DNA of 64,000 bases from Isoetes taiwanensis (lineage: Eukaryota; Streptophyta; Lycopodiopsida; Isoetales; Isoetaceae): NCBI GenBank assembly GCA_021234155.1, contig JAJEKV010000033.1, positions 13,833,422-13,897,421 of the forward strand, read 5' to 3'. The position numbers and the translations under genes are program-made. Below are positions 10,825 to 23,531 of the stretch, in pieces; position 1 is the stretch's first letter; each line of letters starts with the position of its first letter. Under the pieces are notes generated by a model. It was given only the letters and a program-made list of their open reading frames with translations, was not told the DNA's origin and did no database searches.

Positions 10825-12466
10825 CTTCTAGACTCATGTGGCTCTCTGTTCTCAACTTCCTAGATCGATTTCACTTTCTTTTATTCTTCGTTCCCGTGAC
10901 ACCTTATTTGCATGTTTCAAAACTTATGGGGCTCTTTGCTCTAGACCTTTTATATCAGTTGTTTATATTGTCCATTGTCTCGTCATCTTATTTACAAGTC
11001 ATTGGGTCTGCTGTCATGTGGTGTTTATGGTTTTTTTAATACCGCCATACAGGCTCTCTAAGTCGAATTTTTGCTTCATGGCATTTCTTTTGTTGTTTTA
11101 GGGGCTATGCCCATACAACTTTTTAGATTGCAGGGGTGTCTGTCCTTGTTGATCATCGTGCACCAGTGTTTGCTAGCGGTTGGGTGTACAGTAGAGCTGT
11201 TCCCCTTTGGAGACATATGGTTGGAGAGTTCGAGTTTGCATTGGCACAATCCTATCCATGGAGAGGCTTCACATGTCCCTTTCAAAGTGGGTGCTCTAAT
11301 GCTTAGACGATCCAAGGTTCCCGAGATAGACGATCTAAGTTTTCCCAGGATGTATGACCCATGGTTCATGATGCTGAGTTTGCAATGATACAATTTTAAG
11401 TGTGCAGCCGGAAGACAGTTCTAGTGTTTGATCAATGGGACTGTAAGTTTTTTTATTGTTTGATTAATGATCTTGGATTTTGGGTATACATTTTTGGGGT
11501 TTTGTCTATTTTATTGAGAGTTGCAAAATGGCCTAATGGTTTGTCGCACAAAATTTTCTCGGGTTCAGTTGTTTGGACTCGCTTTTGTCTTTGGTTATGA
11601 AGTGCAACATCGCTAGTCACGATAGGGGTCATTGCACAAATTTTCGGTTTCTCAGATATTTGATTTTCAATTTTTGCTTCAGCATTTGTTTGAAATAAGC
11701 TTATTACATCTAGATTTTTCTTTTTAAGTCATGTTATGGGTCATTGCACAAAATTTTCAGTTTCTCATATACTTGGTTTTCAATTTTTGCTCTAGCATTT
11801 GTTTGAGATAAGATTATGACATCTTTTTTTCTTTCATAAGAGAGATGGTGCTTTACACTTTCTAACCTTGCCATCTAATTGCATTTCTTTTCATTCGCTG
11901 TGGTCCAAGTTTTTTATCTGCATGGAAGCGACTGGGAATTTTTAATCATCATCTTACATATGTTATTTGACGATGCAATTCGGGTAAATTCGATTTTTGC
12001 ATATGAGCATTTTTGCACGAGGAGCTTCATTTTTTGGTGAGAGCATCCCGTTTGGGCATTTAGTACCTTTTAGTTGATGCCTAGTCCATTATATAGCAAT
12101 TCCCTGAATTCTATTTGCATTCTCTATATTGGCGTCCTTTGCACCTTATATCTTCAGTCACTGGAACACGCATCTGATTTGTTTTCATTTAGACATGTTT
12201 TTATTTGCTAAGTTAGCTCTTTATATAGGTACATTTTGCATTGTAATTTTATTTTTCGATGTGAGCGCCCATTTGGCATATAGTACCAACATGGTTGGTT
12301 GTCTAGTTGACCACTTTCATAACGTTTGTATCTTTTCGTTCTCTACGAAATGTTCCATCTTTAGTATGCTATTCTTCTCCTTGTTAGTTTCCTCCATTGT
12401 TCTTGCTAGAGTGTCTCTTTTCCATCCTATAGAGGTGGTTCTCTTGCCCAGTTCATGATGTTTGAA

Positions 12467-13072
12467 TCAGGAAGAATTAAACAATATATATATTTTTATA
12501 ATGGAGTCCTTAATATTATCTATTAAATCTGAATAAATCCAAGTTTTGTCGAATATGCCATAATTCCAGCCGCAATGACTTAAAAATGCACCTACAGACT
12601 TATGCTTCAAAATCTTGATTTGAGGAGCCCAAGAAACCACAATTCCCTGTTTAGATTCTTTCAACCTCTTCTTAAATTTCATCACATATTCTTTTGCCCT
12701 TGAATTGTCATGATCTGAGATTAGATGAGAATGTATTACCCATAAGAATAGTAACCTAGTTGCTTCAAGGCCGCGAGCAAGTTCTTCGAATTGTGAAGCA
12801 GATATTCTAGCCACAGAGTATTGATTTTGGAAGTTGTTGATCTATGTTATGCAGTCTGCACCCTCTAATTTCAATCTGTTGCACTGACTTCTGCATTTGT
12901 GTTAGAGAAGTTTAGTGGGAACAGAGGCTCAACTGGCCAGGCTCTGCTGTCAAAGTTTGTCTTTAGTGCTTGTATGGTATCAGGTTCGAGTTCATGGAAA
13001 CTACTATTTAGCAGGATATAAACAGCCCTCTTTTTGTCAAGGCATCTTTTCATCAAGTCTTCCTTTTAAAAC
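12467..13072 (-). pseudogene. UDP-glycosyltransferase (UGT) remnant
   Basis: Family 1 plant UGTs move a sugar from UDP-sugar to small molecules. Read on the minus strand, 13056-12871 encodes NSSFHELEPDTIQALK and PLFPLNFSN, the stretch before the linker of UGTs. Then 12814 onward encodes ARISASQFEELARGLEATR and LFLWVI, followed by the start of the PSPG sugar-donor box (12563-12631: WAPQIKILKHKSVG then HCGWN). The box breaks off after about 23 of its usual 44 residues, and the YVSFGS segment between the two pieces is missing. The upper half lies inside the left arm of the large inverted repeat; the PSPG half lies outside it. This is a dead fragment. Confidence 0.85.
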
Positions 13073-14924
13073 ATTGCTACGGAAATAATCTGGCAAAATT
13101 CTTCAAGCATTGTTCTGCTCTTCATTGAATTATTTTCTTGCATCTGCTCTCTTTACATGAAACATCTAGAATGAGATCAAAATAAAAGAATAACAGGAGC
13201 ATGTTTCATAAGAAACATTCACAGAAATGTCTTTTTTCTGGGTTTCAAAACCTACACAATAAATTCGTCTATATGGGTATGAGTGACGAATCTGCAATAA
13301 GGAAATAGTTGTCTTGTTTGCAAAAGACAGTGCGGCTACACTCAACTTCAATCTTTCCCTTGCATCTCTGCCGAATGCAGATAGTGGATGCTAACTACCT
13401 AAGGGTGACAATATTATATCAACAAAGCATTCCATAGGTTCTTGTAGTAGACAAACATAGAAATAATTGAACTTTTAATGCCGATTTTTTGAATACAATC
13501 AATGAAGATGTAAAATGGAGCACATAAATGAATGCAGTTTCAAGACCTCAAGGTTCATTTCCATGAAATGTTGAAGAGCAGCATAAGATGATCCACCCTC
13601 CATCACTCCAAAGTTATATGACAAGCATCGAACTCCAACTTTGCACCCTCAATGGTTTCCTAAAGCTTTGCATGCTCAAAGATCAATTTTGCCTGAGGAG
13701 TGTTACAAGATCATTACGACACTTTATAAATTCAGGCCTCAATGCACATTAAATTATTTTATCCCATGTTGCTGCATTTGCAAAGTAGGAGTAAGAATGT
13801 CAAACTTATTCTCTAAGTCTTTTCGAAGCAAATTGACATAGAGAGGAAGACGGGCTGGACGAGGGACCTTGGATAAATCTTCAAGAGTCAATGTCTCAGT
13901 AATTCACTCCCTTTCATCAGCTCGAGTTGAACCCCCAACGATCTTTGGAGGTGTTTCTCGGGCAATTTTTAAGCATAACACCCTCAGAAAGCGTATGCAA
14001 TCCGCTCCTCATCAGCACCATGTGTTGAACCTCCAATGCATGTTGGATGTTCCTCTTAGCTATCTGTACTGCCAGCACTTGTGGAAGTTTGCGTTGGACA
14101 ATGCTTGCCTCGTTGGAAGTAAAGATGCAATGCCCTACCCAATGTCTGTTGTTTTAAATAAGTGTCTTTATTGAAATGTCGAGTGACCTCACCCTTGTAG
14201 CAGTTATCTTTATTTGTGGATCTTAGAGACTTGAAGGGATGATGACGATCAAACTCTGGCTGCTTTGATTGAGGTGCTGATGTGTGAGCAAAGGGGTTAA
14301 CAACATAGAAGTGTCTCCTTGCTGCTGCAAAGGAATGGAAAGAGCCATCGTCTCCATAGTGCTAAAAATAGAGCAGAGTTATAGCAACAACCAACCATCA
14401 AATTCTCTTAATATCACACCATTAGAAAGATCACAAAGTAAGCTTTCCAATGCACCAAAGAACACTCTGATCTGAGTTTGGATGCTCCAGATATGAGCAA
14501 AAAGGTCCTTAAGAGGACCGAATTAATCAGATCCAAAATGTTGAGCATCTGCCAGAAACCCTGCAATCTATATCATTGGAAAGATCATGTGTAAGCTTTC
14601 CAATGCACCAAAAAACACTCCAATCTGACTTTGGATGCTCCAGAGATATGCAAAAAGGCACTACCAGTGCATGAACTTCATAGGCGCTAGAGAGAGAATA
14701 TACATATGTTAAGATATACCATCTCCCCCATATGGACTCAGATTCCGTAAAGTACTGTCACATTAAAAGCAGAACGCTTTATATATCTTGATAATTCCCA
14801 TGAGATTATCGTGATAGCCTCTTCTAGTGGATTTGGCCATAGAAATTTGGATTTTACAGTTAATATTTAATAATCTTTGCTACCCTTTATTTAAGGGGGT
14901 CAACTCCCTCCCCCCTCACAAGGG
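12861..14924 (+). repeat. left arm of a 2.06-kb inverted repeat
   Basis: This segment is the reverse complement of 38856-40914 with few substitutions and small indels. Paired coordinates sum to about 53775-53784 throughout. For example, the frame 13166-13351 (minus) matches 40426-40611 (plus) with a single residue change, and 12871-13056 matches 40719-40904. The outer edge is near CCCTCTAATTTCAATCTG and the inner edge near CTCCCCCCTCACAAGGG. It carries the upstream UGT piece, an unrecognised protein remnant and an internal tandem duplication around 14430-14660 (GTAAGCTTTCCAATGCACCA twice). Confidence 0.92.
13590..14480 (-). pseudogene. unrecognised protein remnant, left-arm copy
   Basis: The minus strand carries diverged pieces of the reading described for 39420-40245: a Ser/Thr-rich segment, a Pro-Arg-Pro stretch and a helical end. 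In this copy, part of the Ser/Thr-rich segment is altered around 13960-14000. I do not recognise the family. It sits upstream of the UGT piece in the same direction. Confidence 0.45.
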
Positions 14925-16670
14925 AGGAGTCCGATCCTCCAATTTATAGGCTGGAACTAACTCTTAACTAGCCAATTTGGCCGTCTAATCATTTAGAAGT
15001 GCAAGCGTGGATGTTCCCTAGCTTCCGGACCGCCATTACAGCCCCTTTTGCTTCATCATGAAGCACACCACGAATTTCCTTCTCCTATTTTCTCTTTGGT
15101 CCACATGGACCAATGACATCCATAATAACATTTATATTTAATATGAACTTAACAATTTAATTGCCAATCATCCATACTTCAAGGTGAGATAATCAAGTTG
15201 ATGTTTTCAACTTTGTTTTGAGGCCATCAATGGTGAGAATATTCTTTGCATTGTGCCAAATCAAAGATCACTGTTTTTTCTCCACAAGACCCTACGAAAA
15301 TCACAATGGTGCACATTGTACATAAACAACTATTGGCCTCGGAAAACCATCATATTTCCAAGAACAATATTTACATGACATAGACCTTTTGCATATACAG
15401 GATTCTCACAGTTGAAAACCCACCTGCACATTTTTAGATTGTCAGGTTAGGAGCTGATGTTTTTTTCCTTAATTTCTGTATTTCAACTAAACACTTTGGG
15501 TAATATAGTTCGGTTGGTATAACAGTAGTCTCTAATGCATTTGCTGATATGATTATTATTTGGAGAAATATGCTTGTGGCCGAACAGATGGTGTTCACTC
15601 TTAATTTCATTTAGAGCTTTTTTCAAGTCTACATATTTCGATTTACATCAACCTTTTACAAGGAAGTTATAATACAGGCAACCGAATTGGAAGAGGAGGC
15701 ATATCCACTGCTACAGGCAGGGAATAAATTACTAATCGCATATTTCTTATTAGCCAGAATGACTTTAGCTAAACTTGCTCAATATTAATCCCAAAACTTT
15801 CTGTGGTTTAGCTAAACTCTACATATTTTTCCTCTCATACTTTCTAGCGTTTAGCTAAACTAACCCAAGTATCATCCCAAAAATTTCTATGGTGCGGCCA
15901 ACGGAAAATACTACGGCAAATTACTATACTTTTTTTCAATTATTTCCACTTATTTTAGTAATTTTCTTTTCGAAAACAATCTAAAATAATGCTAATTATC
16001 AAAAATCTATTACTCAAATTAATTTATAATGCTAGAAACTAAACTATTAATCATATATTTCTTAGAAATTAAACTATTAATCATATATTTCTTATAAATT
16101 AGCCCGAATATTAGCTAAATTAGCCTGAAATTCATTCTAAAAGTTTCTATGGTTTAGCTAAACAATACAAAATTTCACTTTCTTACTTTCTAATGTTTGG
16201 CTAAAGAGCTCCAGGGTTGGTGCAGTCCCAAAAAAAGTTAAGCTAAAATTATTACTTTTTTTTCCAATTTTTTCCATTTACTTTAGCCAAATTTTTACGA
16301 AAATGTGCTAAAAAATCGCCAAATAGCTAAGTTCAGCCCTTAAATTATTCCATGGCTACAGTAACTTACTTTCAAGTCATGACATTAAACCTTGAGAGGC
16401 TGAGAAGAGTAAAAAGCCGGCTAGTACACTTGAAGAGCAAAGTCTAGAAGGTGACCACCTTTCAAATTTAGGATAGAAGGAGGGTTTTTTAGTTAAGGCA
16501 AAACATTATGCCTTCAACAACTTGATATTAGATGACATCATGCCAAGGAAGAAAGTGCTTTATGTATCCTCTGGTTTTGTTACTTGGTTGGCTCTTGAAT
16601 ATCCAATAAACATTGTAGATGTAAATAGATAAGACTCACGAGTTTAGTTATATCCTAACCTTAGGGATAC
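14925..16670. other. AT-rich intergenic stretch
   Basis: No gene seen. The word GTTTAGCTAAACT and variants recur between about 15770 and 16160. AAACTATTAATCATATATTT is duplicated in tandem near 16040-16100 (period about 31). There are no long open frames. Confidence 0.5.
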
Positions 16671-16681
16671 ATTAACTCATG

Positions 16682-16971
16682 CAGATTCGTGATGAATTAC
16701 CGCAGCTAATGGATGATGATGAGGATATGGGTGAAATGCATATCACAGAAAAATAGCAGCATGAATGCACTTGCCGTGGCATTTTCATTCCTGCTCCAGT
16801 ATTGCCTGTGTCATCTCCTCCGAAAGCCAGACTATTGGAGAATACTGCTAGCAGCATTGGGAGATTAGGAGGTGACAAGATGCCAGAAACTGGAGTTGAA
16901 GAGCTTGAAATGTTATTGGACGTATATTTTGTGGTTGTAGATGGTATTCTGAACAAATTGACTTCTGTAAG
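16682..16971 (+). pseudogene. MRS2/CorA-type magnesium transporter, single-exon remnant
   Basis: MRS2 proteins are two-membrane-span magnesium channels of plant membranes and organelles. After an acceptor-like CATGCAG, the frame reads IRDELPQLMDDDEDMGEMH, then a premature TAG. In the same frame it continues to VEELEMLLDVYFVVVDGILN and KLTS before GTAAG. This matches the MRS2 soluble-domain exon that holds the DDDxDM acidic stretch and the VEELEMLLEAYF helix. The next exon, with the transmembrane part and GMN motif, is not found. The stop and missing neighbours mark it as dead. Confidence 0.85.
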
Positions 16972-17560
16972 AACTCTCTTTGATTTGTTTTGCATCATTG
17001 TACTGTTGAACACATACGTTTTGTGAAGCAGCAGATATACTAAGTGAGTGAGACATGATCTTTGATGGCTATATCTACAGCAGTAACAAAAACTCAGACA
17101 GAGCAGCATGGTCATTTGCAGTAGTTATGCATAGCCCCGTTGTCATTAAATTTTGTCCAACCAAAAGCAGGCCAAGTTGGGCTTGCAACTCGTATGAAAA
17201 AGCAAAGAAGCAATTAGCTTGTTGTTTATACATTGATCAGTTAATGCATGATTTTTTAAGATTCTCAAACAAGAGAAAGGACATTTTGGAATTTTGTAAA
17301 GCTTTCTAGCAATTGGACTGAAAAAAGCTCTATTTTACTTATAGTTATGGGGAAGGCACATCTTGTTGTATTGCTTATTAGGTACATAGCTTAATCATAC
17401 TAATTCCTCATATCACATCACATCATAGTCTGTATTCACACAAGAGTAACCAAGCAACCACACAGGCTAGAAGCCCTGATCGGCAGCAAGTGAGGCCGGA
17501 TAAATTGAAACTCTAGGCCATAAAAGACCTCCAGAGCCTAAGCCCTTGCGGATTTGAAAT
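16972..17560. other. no gene seen
   Basis: A short open frame (17055-17309 plus) has no recognisable motif. There is no repeat structure apart from AT-rich sequence. Confidence 0.4.
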
Positions 17561-17566
17561 CCTGAA

Positions 17567-18075
17567 TTAAAAGCAGATCAGGCCGGAGGCCTGAACCAAG
17601 CCAGAACGCAGCCGATTCTCTGGTATCTCTAGTGGGCCGATTCTTCCTGATGGTTCCAAGGTAATTTCACATTCCACGCCTCTAAAAGGTGACGATCGAT
17701 GAATCTCATCGAGAAAAAGGTCATGGAATTCTTGAAGAACAACTGCTATTGCTGGAGGCAGTCTATCAATAACTTCGTCTTGTTTAGACTTGGCTTCTAC
17801 CGAAGCAAGTCGAATCATGCCAACGACCTGAAACTTCTTGATAGCTCTATCCAACTGGTGTAATGAGATACACTGCATAACGGGAATAACTGGTTTACAT
17901 GCTATGGTCATCCGGGTTCCATCGGCTGCATTGAAGGTAACCTCTCACTTTTCACAATCAATATTTGTCTTTGCAGCAGCCAGGAATTCCATCCCCATAA
18001 TAAGGTCATAACGACCAATATCCATAATCTCGGCCCCTAGAGCAACGGGTGCTCTTGGCAGCTGGATGTTCAAGT
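17567..18075 (-). pseudogene. Ty3/gypsy polyprotein remnant (protease to RT linker)
   Basis: Read on the minus strand, about 18070-17930 encodes YDLIMGMEFLAAAKTNIDC, typical of the end of a retropepsin domain. After a stop, 17911-17567 encodes AIAVVLQEFHDLFLDEI and SPFRGVECEITLEPSGR, the linker just ahead of gypsy reverse transcriptases. Neither the protease active site nor the RT palm is present. The remnant ends where a MITE-like element begins at 18081. Confidence 0.85.
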
Positions 18076-18080
18076 TAATG

Positions 18081-18638
18081 CGTCATTAGGGTTTTTTTGA
18101 GATTAAAAAAGGGCCTTCAAAACACGCCAACTAAGCCAAATGAAGATAAATGAACTACCAATCAGAAATCAGAGCCTGAAGGGTCCAGTCAGCAAAACTG
18201 TTATAACTAACTCACTGGATTACATTTTCTAGCATAACTATTGATAGAAAAGTCCAAATGAGCTCTCGTTTAGTGCAATAGATAGATCTCGTTGAGATCT
18301 TTCCAACCTTAGATGCTTTGCACATATTTTAACCACTTATGATTGTCAAAACTCCAAAAAATATGGTTTTTACTATTTTTTACTATTCTATGGGGCTAAA
18401 AGATATGGAAAACCACCCAAGGTTGGAAAGATCTCAATGAGATCTATCTATTGCATCAAACAAGAGCTCATTTGGACTTTTCTATCAACACTTATGCTAG
18501 AAAATGTGATCCAGTGAGTTGGTTATAACTGTTTTGCTGACTGGATTACCAGTTCTGTTTTCTGATTGGTAGTTCATATAGCTTAGTCAGCAATTCTTAG
18601 AAGGCCCTTTTATGATCTCAAAAAATCCCTAATGCGAC
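18081..18638. mobile_element. foldback MITE with about 270-bp arms
   Basis: The two halves are diverged reverse complements. The ends read TCATTAGGGTTTTTTTGAGA and, inverted, GCATTAGGGATTTTTTGAGA. Inside, GGTCCAGTCAGCAAAACTG on the left pairs with CAGTTTTGCTGACTGG-like sequence on the right, and GATCTCGTTGAGATC near 18287 pairs with GATCTCAATGAGATC near 18431. It has no coding capacity. No clear target-site duplication was found. Confidence 0.8.
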
Positions 18639-18831
18639 CTTGTGTGTGGCATACGGCCCATGCTCCCAAAATCTATACAATGTTCCCATCGTACAAATAC
18701 GGGAATTCCCCTCCCGTGGCGACTACATCACCAAGGTAGGGCCCTCCGTCATACTCGAACTACTTGGGATGGCCAAGTGTCCGGGTGAGGAACACGTAGG
18801 TGTCATTCGTCCCACGTCCTCCATGGGAATC

Positions 18832-19690
18832 CTATACAGCGAAAGCGTATATACATGTTAGCATACAACAATCATGCTGTAATAATATGCCACCATAATG
18901 CTTGGCCTCTGGAGCTAGGTCTCGTGCTACAAAAAGGACATGTCCCTGCCGGAAAGCGGATAGGAAAAAGCGCGTAAGGTGGTTTCCTAACGCTTTAACC
19001 TCTGGTATGACGGAGGTAGCTACTTCCTTGTTGAGGTCCATGGTAACCTCTTCTTCCTTGAGTTTCTGCTTCTCTTCCCTCAGATGACCCAGATTATTGT
19101 AGAGATCCTCCCCTTCGTCATCTGACTCTGAAGGAAGATCGACCATATTGATATTCGGGACGTGAGGTCCCATGGCAGTAAAAGCTTCCTGAGTAGGCTG
19201 AGACAGAGGATCCTGGAGCATAAGATCTCTTAGCTGGAGGAGTGTGTCAGTCGGCTCAGTGGTTTCCTGTTGAAATTAGAGTAGTTGTTGTACCTCCATA
19301 GGGAGCTCAACCGGCGTAAAGTCGGTGAAGTCATCCATACAATACTCATCGAGCTCATAAAGCACTTGCGCTTTCTTTCTAGTCTTCAGACCAGCCACTA
19401 CATGGTGCGTCCACATAATATTCTCCAATAGGAGGTACTCCTGCCCTTGGTGATAGATAACTGGGAGGGCATCCAAACCAGTCAGTCATGCCACCTGGTC
19501 TCAATGTGAAGGCATCTGCTCTGCTAGTTGCTTCCATCGAACGAAGTCATCCTCTCAGATGTACTCGTCGTCCTCATCATCAGAGGAGTCGGGCGCTTTA
19601 TCCTTCTCTGCTGGCAATGTGTCATCTTCTACATGCTGATCCATGAGTATGGCCAGCGCGAAGGTCACCTCAAGGTATTGCTGGCCCTCA
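18832..19690 (-). pseudogene. acidic, repeat-containing ORF remnant of unknown family
   Basis: The minus strand reads with a few stops from about 19690 to 18832. A first unit contains NPLVMMHEGQQYLEV and an acidic DSSDDEDDEY. A second contains LPVIYHQGQEYLLLEN and LDEYCMDDFTDFTPVELPM. Then come DLPSESDDEGEDLYNN and a Lys/Glu-rich helix. The two GQxYL units look like diverged internal copies, and the charged style resembles the module ahead of the histone H3 fold at 23.5-24.9 kb. I do not recognise a known family. Most stops are TGA. Confidence 0.45.
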
Positions 19691-19699
19691 TGCATCATT

Positions 19700-20695
19700 A
19701 CTAGCGGGTTTCGGCCCCATCTGAGCTTGCCCTTGACCCGGGGGTCTCACCTAGGCATATGGGGATACCACATCTGCGTGCAAGGGGTCAACAAAAAACC
19801 CCTGTATACGACTTTTTGGAGGTGGAAAACCCCTACATACGTAAATAGGAAAAGCCAGTTTCCAAGCCCCCTTCCGTAGATGTACTTTCGAACTATCCTA
19901 ATTTTTACATACCCCTACCCGATCTTGTACTTGAGTTTGTGCTTGTGCGCCTTATGTAGAGAATAAATAGTATTTAGAGAAAAAAAAAATTTCACAATGT
20001 TTCACTATTTTCTACACGTTCAAGACAAACGTTTAAGACAAAGGGAATAATCACATATATAGGATGTGTACTTCAAATCATATTTCCATTGTGTTAATAT
20101 TCTTATGTGATAAGTATATTATAGGGATTTCTAATGAATAGTAATAAGTTACAATAATAATCATGTTGTTTGCTTGTTGAATAAAGACCTATAATGTCAA
20201 TATGCAATGTTCTGGTTGCCCCTATAAAGATGGGCAGATCCTACAATAATGGTTAATCTAAACTCGGCCAAACCTGATCGGAAAAACTTAGCAAAGACGT
20301 GTAGTGGCAAAACCATTTTTACTCCAAATATTCAAATATCTTTAACCTTTAATTATTAATTCCAGAACCATGAAGAAAATATCATGTTTTTTACCATCTT
20401 CATTTCGAAGCTGTTAACCTTAAGCATCAATACATTTATCTGATAAGCAGAAATATCAAATACATAATAAACCCTTGAAATACCAACTCTCCATAAACTT
20501 GAAGCTTGTAGATTAGAGTATATCTCAATCAAGTACTCATGGCTGAGTCCATGTCTTCCTCTATTAGCATGGACCTTAAGATGTCTGAATGTAGATCTAA
20601 GACAGCTTGTAGATCATAATGCAGTAATAAAAAGAGCAACGCCTTGCCCCAACAATTGATTGAGGAATTGAATCAATTACAGCCCCAAACTTCCC
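19700..20695. other. no gene seen
   Basis: There are only short unsupported frames. Around 19790-19870, AACCCCTGTATACG and AACCCCTACATACG recur. The rest is AT-rich. Confidence 0.4.
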
Positions 20696-20699
20696 TATT

Positions 20700-22750
20700 A
20701 AGCAGATATATAGATGTATAATGTTGACAGTGGAATTGTACCAAAAGATATATTTGCAGAAAGCAATATGTCGTTACCTAGAATTGCAAAGACTAGCATG
20801 AAAAGAGCAGCAACTAGGGTAGTCCTTCGGCTACCAATTCTTGTAATTCCAAGGAGACCAGCATTCTCCCTATACAAGAATTTCGAGCCACCAGTGAAGT
20901 TACAGTCATTAAAATCAAAAGAAAAGGAGCTTAACAAATAAAGGCAGAGGTGAAAATCTTACACTAATATAGTTGACCCAGTTATTGTTCCAAACAATCC
21001 ATTGAGCAATGTCCCAAAGCCCTGAGAGAACAGGCCATATAAGCTTAAATATATTTGTGATCTACAATTCAAATTATTAGGGTTCTACAGCAATAGTTAT
21101 CTCTAAGAGACCACTCGTTTAGGATCTAAAATATGTCTTCGTTCGGGCTTTGTGTCCCTCCAGCTTCTTTCTAAACATAGACATCTATTTCAAGTATTGT
21201 ATATCAAGCTAAGCAGTTATAAAAGAAGACATTGTGGAAAATAGCTCCTGGACTTGAAAGAACAAAATGCGAAATCAATCCGAAGTTTGGAAGATGGTAA
21301 ATAACTGCTGGAATGCCAACTTAGCTTTCATAATTTTTAGACTTTTTAATGATCACTTAGCGTGCAGCTTTGGGTGTATTATATATATATATGATGGAAT
21401 GAAATGACAAGAACATATAGACTCAGCATAACTTCCTGTGGTTATTGATTTGAAGCATCAAAGCAATTTACCAGCCATCCAATCGATCGCCCAACAACAA
21501 ATGGGGAGGAGGAGTTGCATTTGAAAGACGCAAAGAGGACACAAAGATAAAGTGTTTACGTGGATCTGTAAGCAAGCAAAATGTTTTGTAAGCTTAAGAG
21601 TGCAATTTCAAAGATTCAAGCAAGGGATAACACATGAGGTGAAGGGATGGACCTCAATTTGAGCAACCACCGCAGATGCCATCATGGCAAAAGCGTAACC
21701 AAAGATTAAAGGTTGGAGCCCCCACTCTAAAGGATATGGGCGTCGATCCTACAAACCAATTCAGAGTCGGTTAAAACCCGCATGCTTAGGGATTCTCGCT
21801 AAGCCTCGAATATATAGATGCCATACCATGGCGCAGCCTCAATAAGATGAGGACGGTCTGTTCGACAATGATCCTTTCCCTTCTTGGAAGCATTACGGTA
21901 GGCACCACTCTCGGTCAAGATAAAAGCATAGGCCCAAACGACGCCACACCAAAGATTATTGGAAATCGTGAAAATATTGGAAATTTCTTTTTTTCGTGAA
22001 ATGTTTGTCATATACCGACGCAGACAACGTAAAGGTGTTAAAGAACTCATCCTTAATCAGTATGCATTTGAACAGATAATATCACACACAAGTACTAACC
22101 TGAGAAAAGAGCACTAGAACAATAATTGCGGGTAGGCCAATCTCGATACATTTTGCTATCTGAAAATATACTCAGCAGTAAGCAGTATGCTTCTTTGATG
22201 CATTCAGATAGTTCAATAGAAGCAGGAACAAAATATTGTTCTAAATTGTTTAGGACGGCAGAAAGCAAATGATGCAGATGTTGAGGTTCAATGAGTAAAT
22301 GCATACCGGGTTTAATCCATATCCGTAGAGTCCTAGACCAACAAGCATGATAATAGGGCCGTGTGCAAGAGGAGAAAGAAACCTGGAAAGAGCGTGTTTC
22401 AAATGTTACTCCGTAGCAGGAGAGACAAGCATTCATGCAGCTAACATGCCAATCCATACCTGATAAGAAGGCCCCAGACTCCACCAAAACCAAGAACAAT
22501 CTGTAGACCCTGCACGTTTTTTACCTACGAAATGATTCCTGGTAGAAGAAATGGATACTGAGTTCTTCAAAGCTTGCTATTCTTTGTCTGGATAGCTTTT
22601 GCCCAGACATACTTTTCTGGATAAATGAAGACCTCTAAAACTAAACAGAGGATACATATGAAGAAAAAATTTACCTGGACATTTTTCATACTCTGCCAAA
22701 CTCGCTTTCTACAAAGGACTCTTGAAGCTGCAAAAGTAGAAAGGGATGCT
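20700..22750 (-). pseudogene. nucleobase-ascorbate transporter (NAT/NCS2) remnant, about nine exons
   Basis: NAT proteins are multi-span membrane carriers of purines, pyrimidines or ascorbate. On the minus strand, exons can be read in order: 22675-22750 (VWQSMKNVQ), 22460-22509 (GLQIVLGFGGVWGLLIR), 22307-22382 (FLSPLAHGPIIMLVGLGLYG), 22100-22159 (AKCIEIGLPAIIVLVLFSQ), 21827 to about 22050 (VVWAYAFILTESGAYRN, HCRTDRPHLIEAAPW), 21655-21748 (PYPLEWG, FAMMASAVVAQIE), about 21473-21540 (NATPPPPFVVGRSIGWL), about 20964-21030 (QGFGTLLNGLFGTITGST) and about 20780-20895 (ENAGLLGITRIGSRRT). Most have GT-AG borders. The N-terminal exons and the C-terminal half are missing on both sides, and a foldback element lies just upstream. 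Some exons have lost conserved residues, so I call it a fragment. Confidence 0.88.
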
Positions 22751-22866
22751 GCAAAAATAGAAACAGATAAGCAAATCATATGCTTCAAGCTCCAGATAAG
22801 GAGCCGGAAGGAGAAAAATGAGATATTTCAGCAGTATGACAGAATGTACCAAGGTCAATCAGAGAC

Positions 22867-22981
22867 CTAACGTATGAGACGGATTGGCGCTTCCCGCCCA
22901 ACTCCCCCTTCTCGACCACCTACGGGGGAAATGGTGGTCGACCTATGAGGCAGCAGTCCGTATACGGACGTCTCACGTTAA
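22867..22981. repeat. small foldback element
   Basis: The ends are related inverted repeats (TAACGTATGAGACGG and CGTCTCACGTTA). The centre holds a clean hairpin, TCGACCACC and GGTGGTCGA, around a 12-nt loop. It separates the NAT remnant from the charged ORF remnants. Confidence 0.65.
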
Positions 22982-22998
22982 AAAAAACCCCTACCCAG

Positions 22999-23335
22999 TC
23001 ACGCTCTTGGGTCATACGGGGTTTCAATGGTGAAACCCCCGGGGCCCTTGAGTACATCGTAGCCATGCATGTCACCTCCCAACATCTCCCTTACTATAGC
23101 TCTCTCTAAGTACAGCTGGGACGGATCCCCTAGAGGAATGCAGAGAGGGAGTATATCTTGAGTATAAAACTCAAGGAAACCTGCATAATCAAGGTGGGCC
23201 TGCATGTTGGTGATGAGGTCCACCTTCTGGAGCAGAAAAGGTTGTAGGAGGTCAAAAGGGATTTGAGAATCCCACTATTCTCCATCTTGGTACCATTGGA
23301 GCAGGGTTGGGGTCGTCATTGAAGCTGCAAGTCGT
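22999..23335 (-). pseudogene. charged ORF remnant related to the module upstream of the H3-like fold
   Basis: The minus strand from ATG near 23320 reads TTPTLLQWYQDGE, a TAG, then IPFDLLQPFLLQKVDLITNM, AGFLEFYTQDILPLCIP, YLERAIVREMLGG and ETPYDPRA. The order LLQ-P-FLLQKVDLI, then FY-x-LC and AIxRE, resembles LLQQPYILVE, KFYPSLCVE and EKAIRREAARI in 24.4-24.6 kb. It may be a second, 3'-truncated copy of the same unknown module, lying immediately 3' of the H3-like gene. Confidence 0.4.
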
Positions 23336-23531
23336 GAAGGAGGAGGAAGAAACAAGCGAAAGAATGAAACCCTAAAGGTCATTAAGTACACTTTTAACTT
23401 TTTATGCTAACGTCATCGTCAATAATAATAATAATTAATTTTTTTTTTCCAGACAAAATTTGGATAGACAAAATTTGATTATATTTATATATATACAAAA
23501 TTGATACAACGAAAGATGCTTGAAGAACAAG

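Larger units (their letters stand above)
9366..12460. other. 3-kb T-rich region without a recognisable gene
   Basis: Both strands carry short open frames (for example 10231-10653 minus, 11071-11388 plus and its minus shadow), but none has a recognisable domain. T-rich tracts followed by CAG occur (for example near 9960), as in introns, but no exon pair joins into a known protein. It could be an untranslated or intronic part of an unknown transcript, or old repeat DNA. Confidence 0.4.

Noticed and set aside
11071-11393. Pair of 105-codon frames opposite each other
   Set aside because: They are mutual antisense shadows; neither has family features or exon context.
18832-19221. Possible third histone-like fold (FFLSAFRQGHVLFVARDLAPE)
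   Set aside because: The resemblance to the H3 alpha2-alpha3 region is only in hydrophobic pattern; no diagnostic H3 residues align.
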